In this document: in pieces, positions 1 through 4,440 of the stretch | Layout: every line of letters starts with the position of its first letter | How positions within the stretch are numbered: position 1 is the stretch's first letter | NCBI GenBank assembly: GCA_009782865.1 | Contig: WRIF01000103.1 | Location: forward strand, 1 to 6,101 | Length of the DNA: 6,101 nt | Direction of reading: 5' to 3' | DNA from: Promicromonosporaceae bacterium | GTDB lineage: Bacteria; Actinomycetota; Actinomycetes; Actinomycetales; Cellulomonadaceae | Notes under the pieces: generated by a model | The model's database searches: none | What the model was told of the DNA's origin: nothing | What the model saw: only the letters and a program-made list of their open reading frames with translations | Translations under genes and position numbers: made by a program

Positions 1-339
1 CGGCGTGATCTCGTGCATCATCGCGATCACCGAGTCGGACACCGCCGAGTAGAGACGGTGGTCGGGTTCGATAACGATGGCGCCGGGGCAGTTGCGGAGC
101 GCCACCGCCATCGGAACCGCACTGCGCACGCCATACCCCCGCGCCTCATAGGTGGCGGCGAGCACCACGCCGCGCCCCTCCAGACCGCCAACGACCACCG
201 GCTTGCCGCGCAGCTCGGGACGCCTGGCCAGCTCACAGGAGGCGTAGAAGGCGTCCATGTCAACGTGCATCACGTTGACCCCGGACTCGTCGGCACCCCA
301 GTCGCGCTTGGCTGCCACAGAGCGCGCCGCCTTGCTCAT
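1..339 (-). CDS. dinB: DNA polymerase IV (Y-family, DinB), N-terminal part, cut by window edge
   Basis: Reading down from the ATG at 339-337 gives 113 residues with no stop before the window edge. Y-family polymerases of this type copy past damaged template bases in the cytoplasm. The diagnostic motif HVDMDAFYASCE is at residues 25-36. Asp27 matches the metal-binding Asp8 of E. coli Pol IV and Tyr32 sits at the steric-gate position (Phe13 there). The segment VVVGG follows, then VVLAATYEARGYGVRSAVPM, a hallmark of the fingers/palm region, and a typical PGAIVIEPDHRLYSAVS stretch. The full family protein is usually 350-450 aa, so about two thirds is missing, including the little-finger domain and any beta-clamp motif. 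The start is supported by a GGAGGT Shine-Dalgarno seven bases upstream. A roughly 24-residue N-terminal extension before the motif is common in actinobacterial homologues. Identification is firm; which DinB subfamily is not resolvable from this piece. Confidence 0.93.
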   Translation of the reverse strand, partial: MSKAARSVAAKRDWGADESGVNVMHVDMDAFYASCELARRPELRGKPVVVGGLEGRGVVLAATYEARGYGVRSAVPMAVALRNCPGAIVIEPDHRLYSAVSDSVIAMMHEITP

Positions 340-346
340 GGACACC

Positions 347-352
347 ACCTCC
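347..352 (-). promoter_or_regulatory. Shine-Dalgarno of dinB
   Basis: On the minus strand this reads GGAGGT, seven bases before the dinB ATG at 339. It fixes the start codon. It also lies about where transcription would begin from the -10 at 364-359, so the leader, if that promoter is used, would be extremely short. Confidence 0.75.
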
Positions 353-358
353 CCTCCC

Positions 359-364
359 ATTATA
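359..364 (-). promoter_or_regulatory. Putative -10 element of the dinB promoter
   Basis: The minus strand reads a perfect TATAAT here, rare by chance in such GC-rich DNA. It ends 19 bases before the dinB ATG. No good -35 hexamer is seen 16-18 bases further upstream, where the minus strand reads around GAAAGG, so the promoter would rely on an activator or a weak -35. The predicted start site falls at the Shine-Dalgarno itself. The hexamer is directly visible; its use is inferred. Confidence 0.5.
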
Positions 365-376
365 GAACACTTGTAC
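365..376 (-). promoter_or_regulatory. Possible LexA (SOS) box upstream of dinB
   Basis: The plus strand reads GAACACTTGTAC. This fits the LexA box GAAC-N4-GTTC used by actinobacteria and Bacillus with one mismatch (GTAC for GTTC), and it is followed by GA as in the mycobacterial extended form. It abuts the TATAAT at 359-364, exactly where a bound repressor would block RNA polymerase. SOS control of dinB is known in some bacteria, but mycobacterial dinB genes are reported not to be LexA-controlled, so the functional claim is uncertain. Confidence 0.4.
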
Positions 377-465
377 GACGACCTTTCGCGGGAAGGGCTA
401 TCCAAACGTTGGACCTTGCTCAGAGTCGATCTGGCCAACTTGCGACCAGCATCACTTGGCAGGCA

Positions 466-657
466 TCAGTCCCGGCGGTCTGGGCAACCGCGCCCCTGCT
501 CACGCAGCGCAACGACGCACTCGTACTCGTGACCAGCGGGGCACAGCTACCACACCGGGCGACGCGAGCCGGTAGGGACGTGTTCGGGTCGTAGGTCAAG
601 GTTGCAGGCGGAGTGCCACTGAGTGGAGAGGATTGGATGAGTGTCAGCGCGGAACGC
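466..657 (-). pseudogene. Remnant of a zinc-ribbon (DUF4379-like) gene, interrupted by an amber codon
   Basis: One minus-strand frame reads from 657 down to TGA at 468-466 and contains THPILSTQWHSACNLDLRP, then TGSRRPVW, an amber TAG at 549-547, then LCPAGHEYE and REQGRGCPD. This order (THPxLxxQWH, NxDLxPxxV, GSxRxVWWxCPxGHEWE, VxxRxxGxGCPxC) is the pattern I know from DUF4379 probable zinc-ribbon proteins, which are often linked to endonuclease-like or mobile genes. The TAG stands where the second Trp of VWW is normally found. The final zinc-binding Cys of GCPxC is missing (CPDRRD then stop). The upstream part is lost at the IS boundary near 656, so no start remains. I read this as a dead fragment about 60 residues long. 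The family match is from memory of the motif, not from a search. Confidence 0.66.
469..656. other. Gap between dinB and the IS element: contents
   Basis: Apart from the zinc-ribbon remnant, nothing else codes convincingly between the dinB promoter (about 376) and the IS end at 656. The stretch 377-465 holds no recognisable frame, hairpin or repeat. A long plus-strand frame that crosses dinB into this region is a shadow and has no ribosome binding site or recognisable motifs. Confidence 0.4.
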
Positions 658-674
658 GTCAGGGGTTTGAGACA
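656..674 (+). repeat. IS terminal inverted repeat (OrfB end)
   Basis: The plus strand reads GCGTCAGGGGTTTGAGACA inward from the transposase 3' side. It pairs with the repeat at 1783-1803, sharing GCGTCAGGG, a TT core and TGAGACA. It lies eight bases beyond the ancestral stop of OrfB at 682, a normal distance for IS3 elements. Confidence 0.7.
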
Positions 675-681
675 GGTTCGG

Positions 682-1484
682 TCAGGCGCTTTGTATGAGG
701 GCCTCGTTTGAGGGCTCGTTGATCTAGGCGGCTTCTGGCAGTTTAGGTGGGGTCGGGCGGCCGCGTTCAAATCTGGTGGGGTTGGCCTGGTAGGCGGCGT
801 CCAGGGTGACCTGCCGCTGGCGGCGGATTTCGATGGCGGTGCTGAAGTGGACCGTGGCCGGGGTGTGCAGCCCGATCCCGGCGTGCCGGTGAACGTGGTT
901 GTAGTAGGTGACGAACTCGGCCATGAACGCTCGGGCGTGCTCGATGTTCTTGAACCGTTCGGGGAACACTGGGGGGTATTTCATGGTCTTGAACGACGAC
1001 TCGATGTACGGGTTGTCGTTACTGGTTCTGGGCCTGGAGTGGGACCGGTCGATGCCGAGATCGACCAGGAGTCGAGCTACGGGCTTAGACGTCATCGCGG
1101 TGCCGCGGTCGGCGTGAACGGTGTGCGGGATGCCGTGGTGGCCCATCGCGGCGGTGATCAACTCTTTGGCGATGTTGCCGTCTTCCCACGACCAGACCTC
1201 TACCGGCGCGTAGGCCACCAGTTCTGGGCGCTTGCGCGGTGGGTGGGTGGCCTGGCGGCGCCGCTCGACCGAGGCAGCGTTTTCCCGCAGAATCCTTAGC
1301 ATCGTGGACATCGAGCACAGGTACGTGCCCTCGTCCAGGAGCGTGGCCCACACCTGCGCGACCGCCTTGTCAGCAAACCGATCAGAAGTCAGGTGCGCGA
1401 GCACCACCTCACGCTCGGTGACGGTCAAACAGTTCGCCGGCGACGGCCGGGGCTTTGAGACTCTGGGCGCTGCCGGCGGTCCGA
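682..1484 (-). pseudogene. IS3-family transposase OrfB, internally deleted and prematurely stopped
   Basis: The longest frame here starts from a GTG at 1536 that belongs to OrfA sequence in another frame, so its first residues are artefactual. True OrfB homology begins near SKPRPSPAN, continues through DKAVAQVWATLLDEGTYLCS and RRRQATHPPRKRPELV, then the integrase core. The second catalytic Asp is in HADRGT and the Glu in NPYIESSFKTMKY, followed by FMAEFVTYYNHVHRHAGIGL. The first catalytic Asp, normally in WSWDIT, is absent: WSW at about 1194-1186 runs directly into EDGNIAKELI, as if about 35 residues were removed in frame. The frame stops at TAG 726-724. The same frame continues as INEPSNEALIQSA to a TGA at 684-682, matching the usual WIN... 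tail of these proteins, so that TAG is probably a former Trp codon. The protein would be inactive. Confidence 0.85.
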
Positions 1485-1685
1485 GGCTTTGGGAATCAGA
1501 CCCTCGATGGCGCCAGCGTTCGCGGCCCGCCGCCACACCGAGACATGGGAGGACTACAGGCCTTCACAGCCAAGGAGCACCCCGCGCTCACCAGGCCCGG
1601 CAGCCTCGTACTCGGCCAGAACGCGAGCCTTGCACTCCGGATCAAACTGACGGCGACGGAGACGGCTAGAACGCGGGCTCACCAT
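1485..1685 (-). pseudogene. IS3-family OrfA (helix-turn-helix protein), amber-interrupted and truncated
   Basis: From ATG at 1685-1683 the frame reads MVSPRSSRLRRRQFDPECK, ARVLAEYEAAGPGERG and stops at TAG 1556-1554 after 43 residues. The same frame then continues SSHVSVWRR and GAIEGLIPK, the expected recognition-helix region, so the TAG replaces the Tyr of the usual GLYSSHVSVWRR. Homology is lost after about 1485, where the sequence jumps into OrfB in another frame. The rest of OrfA, with its leucine-zipper region, the -1 frameshift site and the OrfB N-terminus are missing. OrfA normally binds the IS ends and, fused to OrfB by frameshifting, forms the transposase. No clear ribosome binding site precedes the ATG. 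Confidence 0.8.
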
Positions 1686-1782
1686 CACATATTCTCGCCA
1701 GACAGCAGCCAAGCCGGCGCAAGCCAGGGTCACGTCGCACCACACAATCCCGCCCCACAAGGAGTCAAACCCCAAGACGGGG

Positions 1783-1803
1783 TGTCTCACAAGTCCCTGA
1801 CGC
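1783..1803 (-). repeat. IS terminal inverted repeat (OrfA end)
   Basis: On the minus strand the sequence GCGTCAGGGACTTGTGAGACA matches the repeat at 656-674 with two extra bases and one or two mismatches. It lies about 100 bases upstream of the OrfA start. Between them (1690-1782) is a leader with no recognisable gene. Confidence 0.68.
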
Positions 1804-1829
1804 CTAGGGGTCCGCCCACACGCGGGCGG

Positions 1830-1931
1830 GGCCTTCTGCTCGGCACGAACGTTGGACTGATGGTTGGAGTGCAGAACAAAACCAGTCACGCCGGCCGCAG
1901 TCGCGAAGGCTGTAGCGATGATGGAGGCAAG
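1830..1931 (-). pseudogene. Fragment of a third copy of the anchored surface-protein gene
   Basis: The frame reads LASIIATAFATAAGVTGFVL then HSNHQSNVRAEQKA, matching the transmembrane anchor and stalk of the gene at 4400-3360 (PASVIAASLLITTGVTGFVL, HNNHQSNVRAEQKA). At the nucleotide level 1830-1892 differs from 4251-4313 at only four positions, and the first 30 bases are identical. It is much less like the paralogue at 2968-1946. The piece lacks a start: a TAG lies in frame at 1934-1932 and the N-terminal basic segment is gone. Everything after residue 50 is lost, with homology ending abruptly at 1830. It begins 12 bases after the stop of the neighbouring paralogue, with no room for a promoter. 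It also happens to be in frame with OrfA of the IS, but without a start codon the fusion is probably accidental. Confidence 0.82.
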
Positions 1932-1945
1932 CTAGGCTCGATGAC

Positions 1946-2968
1946 TCAACATCCGTTCCGATTCCACCGGTAGCAAGCACCCGGTGCATTCCATGCCCAC
2001 TCGACGCAAACGCAGGGTTCTTGCGCAGCTGGTGGTGGTGCTTGCTCTTGGGGCGGTGCCGGGGGAGGCTGCTGATGACCGCCGCCACCGGCAGGGGGTG
2101 CCGGCTGTCCGCCGCCGGCCCCTCCGCTGCTCCCCCCTCCGCCGGAGCCGCCGCCCCCGGATTCTCCTCCGCCGGCTGCACTCCCGGCGCCTCCGTCGTT
2201 TCCAGTGCCGGGTCGGCTAGTGGGTGGGCGGGTTGCTGCTTCGGCGGCGAGGCGATCTGCACGGACCTGCATGGCGTCCTGGACGTCGTCTGCGCGGGCT
2301 TCGATAATCCAGGCATAGGCCTGCGTTCGGGAGGGCGAGTCGCCCGGGTATACGTCGAGGGCGTCACCTAGTGCCCGGCGGACGTCGTTGTCGTCCACGA
2401 GGCCGTAGGAGTCGGCGTAGATGGCCTCACCTGCCGCGCGGGCAGCATCGAGTGCTGCCTGGGCAGCCGCGAGGGCGGCGGCCTGCTCGGCAGCGGCCTG
2501 CTCAGCGAGGTGGGCCTGCCAGGTGTCACGGACAGCCTGATACTCGTCCATGAGGACGCCGAGTGTGACGGCAAGTTCGCCGGTGCGGGTCTCGACCGCG
2601 GTCTTGCGGGTGGTGAGGTAGTCGGCATCGTCTTCGACGTCGGTGAAGCAGTCAGCGGCATCAAGGAGCTCGGCGGCCTCGATGGCGGCTTGCAGGGCGA
2701 TGGCGTCGACGTTGCCGTCTACGAGGGTGACGAGTTCGCCGGCGGCGGCTTGTTTGGCATGTAGGTTGCTCAGGGCTTCGGTCTGGGCTAGGCAGGCACC
2801 TACCAGAAGCACGCCGGCCTCGGCTGCCCGTTCGGCGCGCTGGCTGGCCTGGTGGTTGGTGTGGAGGACGAAGCCGGTGGTGCCGGCGCCTGCCACAAGG
2901 GCGGCGGTGATGACGCCAGCCAGGAGGGTCCGACGGCGGGGCTTTTCTTCTGTGCGCTGCTGGTTCAT
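1946..2968 (-). CDS. Membrane-anchored surface protein with helical ectodomain and C-terminal four-cysteine peptide (paralogue B)
   Basis: 340 residues. I do not recognise a named family. Visible parts: a basic N-terminus (MNQQRTEEKPRRR), a hydrophobic segment at about 14-35 with no lipobox or clear cleavage site (hence a likely signal anchor), and an Ala-rich, probably coiled-coil ectodomain (about 40-245). Cys59 and Cys107 lie 48 residues apart, exactly as in the neighbouring paralogue. A conserved block with YADSYGLVDDNDVRRAL and SPSRTQAYAWIIEARA follows. Then comes a Gly/Ser-rich then Pro/Gln-rich linker (about 246-316), and a tail with Cys319, 321, 332 and 340 around the motif CVC...CYRWNRNGC. 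The start at 2968 is chosen from the AAGGAA Shine-Dalgarno (2980-2975) and collinearity with the paralogue; a much longer in-frame extension upstream lacks both. The ATG overlaps the stop of the preceding frame (ATGA), suggesting translational coupling. The role is inferred only as a cell-surface or wall-spanning protein. Confidence 0.85.
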   Translation of the reverse strand: MNQQRTEEKPRRRTLLAGVITAALVAGAGTTGFVLHTNHQASQRAERAAEAGVLLVGACLAQTEALSNLHAKQAAAGELVTLVDGNVDAIALQAAIEAAELLDAADCFTDVEDDADYLTTRKTAVETRTGELAVTLGVLMDEYQAVRDTWQAHLAEQAAAEQAAALAAAQAALDAARAAGEAIYADSYGLVDDNDVRRALGDALDVYPGDSPSRTQAYAWIIEARADDVQDAMQVRADRLAAEAATRPPTSRPGTGNDGGAGSAAGGGESGGGGSGGGGSSGGAGGGQPAPPAGGGGHQQPPPAPPQEQAPPPAAQEPCVCVEWAWNAPGACYRWNRNGC

Positions 2969-3288
2969 GGTGCTTTCCTTCCGAACGGCTGGACTCCTTG
3001 CTGGTTGACGTAGTCGCGGCAGATAGGGTCCCAGTTTTCGTTGGGGGTGAACATGTGCTCGTGTACTTGCAGTGTCTGCATCGCGCGAGTTATCTGCGTA
3101 GGGGTGAACGACCCGATTGCTGCTTCCACCTGGACCAGTGCTCGCGGCCGAGTCAGGCAAATGGATGTGCCGGTGTAGCCGAGCCACCTCTCCGACAGTA
3201 GTCCCCGTGGTCCCGTGGGCGGGGGGATGAGGTTGGGATTCGGGAGGAGCCGGTCGTGGATGCCCTCCCATCCGAAGCCCCTTTTGTC
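2965..3288 (-). pseudogene. Open frame without a clear start, ATGA-coupled to paralogue B; possible remnant of a repeat-protein gene
   Basis: The frame runs from just after TAG 3291-3289 to TGA 2967-2965, 107 codons, with about 70% G/C at third positions. It contains FGWEGIHDRLLPNPNLIPPP, LLSERWLGYTGTSICL, FTPTQITRAMQTLQ and NWDPICRDYVNQQ. Its stop overlaps the ATG of the next gene (ATGA), a normal sign of operon coupling. There is no ATG near the 5' end; possible internal starts are GTG 3129, ATG 3081 and ATG 3054, none with a good Shine-Dalgarno. Another frame opens with ATG at 3347, 12 bases past the previous gene's stop, and a one-base slip at the AAAAGGGG run (near 3279-3286) would join the two, so a frameshift is possible. 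TxPR...FTxTQI faintly matches TQPR...FTTSQV at the end of the 4441-6101 protein, the gene in the equivalent operon position. Function unknown. Confidence 0.5.
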
Positions 3289-3359
3289 CTATAACCCCAA
3301 GGCCACCTCCCGCTCTCCACGGAATCAGTTCTGAAGTGCAACACCATCGTTTGGCTAGC

Positions 3360-4400
3360 TCAGCAGCCGGCGCGATTCCAGCGATAGCAACTCTGGTTGC
3401 GGGGGTGGTCAGGGTCCGGATGCCAGTTGAACTCCGCGCACACGCAAGGCTCCTGCGCAGGCGGGGCCGGCGGGGCTTGCTCCTGAGGCGGTGCTGGGGG
3501 GGCCTGCTGGTGACCGCCATCAGCAGGGGGCGCGGGTTGACCTCCTCCAGCGTTGCCGCTGGCTCCACTTCCGCCGGTGCCGTTTCCGCCGGCGCCGTTC
3601 CTGCTGCCGCTGCTGTCTCCGGTGCCGGGTCGGTTGGCTGACGGCCGTGCAGCGGCAGCTGATGCTGCTTCGGCGGCGAGGCGGTCTTCGCGGGCATGCA
3701 CGGCGTCGGTCACGTCGTTCGCGCGGGCGTAGATGATCCAGGCGTATGCCTGGGTCCGGGAGGGTGAGGTGCCGGGGTCGGCGTCCAGGGCTTCGCGGAG
3801 CCGCTGGCGAACCTCTTCGTTGTCGACCAGGCTGTAGGAGTCAGCGTAGGCGGCTTCACCTGCTTCGCGGGCAGCGTCCAGCGCGGCTTGCGCCGCGGCG
3901 AGCAGGGCGGCCTGATTGGCTGTGGCTTGTTCGTCGCGGTGGGCCTGCCAGGCATCGAGAACGGCCTGATGCTCGGCTTCAACCGCAGCGAGAGCTGCAG
4001 CGAGTTCGGCAATACGGGCCTCCACCTCGGTGGTGCGGGACGCCAGGTATACGGCGTCTGCGTCGTCAGGGTGGTTGCAGTCGACCCCGTCGAGGCGGAC
4101 GGCGTCCGCAGTCGCTGCGAGTAGCGCGGTTACGTCGATGTCCGCGACGAGGAGGACTGTGAGGTCGGTGGCAGCATCCTGCTGCGCCCGAAGCTCGGCG
4201 ATCACTTCTGCCTGTTCGGTGCACGCCCCCTCCAGCGCAGCGACGGCCGCGGCCTTCTGCTCGGCACGAACGTTGGACTGGTGGTTGTTGTGCAGGACAA
4301 AACCAGTCACGCCAGTTGTGATCAGGAGGGAGGCGGCGATTACGCTGGCCGGCCAGGGGGTTCGTCGTCGGTTCTTTTCTTTGGGGGTTGAGACGTTCAT
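3360..4400 (-). CDS. Membrane-anchored surface protein with helical ectodomain and C-terminal four-cysteine peptide (paralogue A)
   Basis: 346 residues, same architecture as the gene at 2968-1946. A basic N-terminus (MNVSTPKEKNRRR) is followed by an anchor at about 16-37 (ASVIAASLLITTGVTGFVL), then an Ala/Glu-rich helical ectodomain with Cys60 and Cys108. The conserved block spans about 185-245 (YADSYSLVDNEEVRQRL, SPSRTQAYAWIIYARA). A Gly/Asn/Ser then Pro/Gln-rich linker covers about 246-316. The tail has Cys319, 321, 338 and 346 in CVC...CYRWNRAGC, where the CxC-to-C spacing is six residues longer than in paralogue B. The start at 4400 has AGGA five bases upstream (4409-4406). Only 40 bases separate it from the stop of the large repeat protein, so the two are probably cotranscribed. 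The cysteine pairs suggest oxidation outside the membrane. No enzyme motif is visible; a structural, adhesive or wall-spanning role is inference. Confidence 0.87.
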   Translation of the reverse strand: MNVSTPKEKNRRRTPWPASVIAASLLITTGVTGFVLHNNHQSNVRAEQKAAAVAALEGACTEQAEVIAELRAQQDAATDLTVLLVADIDVTALLAATADAVRLDGVDCNHPDDADAVYLASRTTEVEARIAELAAALAAVEAEHQAVLDAWQAHRDEQATANQAALLAAAQAALDAAREAGEAAYADSYSLVDNEEVRQRLREALDADPGTSPSRTQAYAWIIYARANDVTDAVHAREDRLAAEAASAAAARPSANRPGTGDSSGSRNGAGGNGTGGSGASGNAGGGQPAPPADGGHQQAPPAPPQEQAPPAPPAQEPCVCAEFNWHPDPDHPRNQSCYRWNRAGC

Positions 4401-4405
4401 GGTGT

Positions 4406-4409
4406 TCCT
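4406..4409 (-). promoter_or_regulatory. Shine-Dalgarno of paralogue A
   Basis: The minus strand reads AGGA within CAGGAACACC, five bases before ATG 4400. It supports this start. No promoter is recognisable in the 40-base gap (4401-4440), consistent with cotranscription with the upstream gene. Confidence 0.55.
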
Positions 4410-4440
4410 GTTCGTGGCGGTCTAGTTCGAGGGATGGTGT

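Larger units (their letters stand above)
656..1803 (-). mobile_element. Defective IS3-family insertion sequence
   Basis: The element is bounded by imperfect inverted repeats at 656-674 and 1783-1803 and encodes remnants of OrfA (HTH) and OrfB (DDE integrase-type transposase) in IS3 order on the minus strand. It is about 1.15 kb, clearly shorter than the roughly 1.3-1.6 kb usual for such elements. The difference fits two internal deletions, one at the OrfA/OrfB junction and one in the catalytic core. Frame damage in both genes and loss of the first catalytic Asp mean it cannot make its own transposase. It might still be moved in trans if the ends remain competent, but the terminal bases are not the usual TG...CA, so this is doubtful. 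No 3-5 bp target duplication is visible at the flanks. Confidence 0.82.

Noticed and set aside
13..594. Long plus-strand frame of 193 codons
   Set aside because: It lies opposite dinB and the zinc-ribbon remnant, has His/Arg-rich shadow composition, no ribosome binding site and no recognisable motif.
420..770. Minus-strand frame of 116 codons across the IS end
   Set aside because: It crosses the IS boundary and reads the zinc-ribbon remnant and transposase tail out of frame, so it is a shadow.
656..1803. Target-site duplication of the IS
   Set aside because: Flanks at either plausible end position (AAC or CGC on one side, CTA or GCC on the other) do not match.
1812..1829. Hairpin CCGCCC-ACACGC-GGGCGG next to the IS end as a terminator
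   Set aside because: There is no T-tract on either side and such short GC stems are common by chance at this composition.
1554..1889. Fusion protein of surface anchor and IS OrfA
   Set aside because: The frame is continuous, but the anchor fragment lacks a start codon and ribosome binding site, and OrfA stops at an amber codon, so a functional fusion is unlikely.
2969..3697. In-frame upstream extension making a 583-residue version of paralogue B
   Set aside because: The extension overlaps the 3' end of the well-supported gene at 4400-3360 in another frame, has no Shine-Dalgarno at its ATG, and paralogue A shows where the protein really starts.
1946..4400. Lipoprotein assignment for the two anchored proteins
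   Set aside because: No lipobox cysteine follows either hydrophobic segment; the first cysteines are about 23 residues beyond the anchor.
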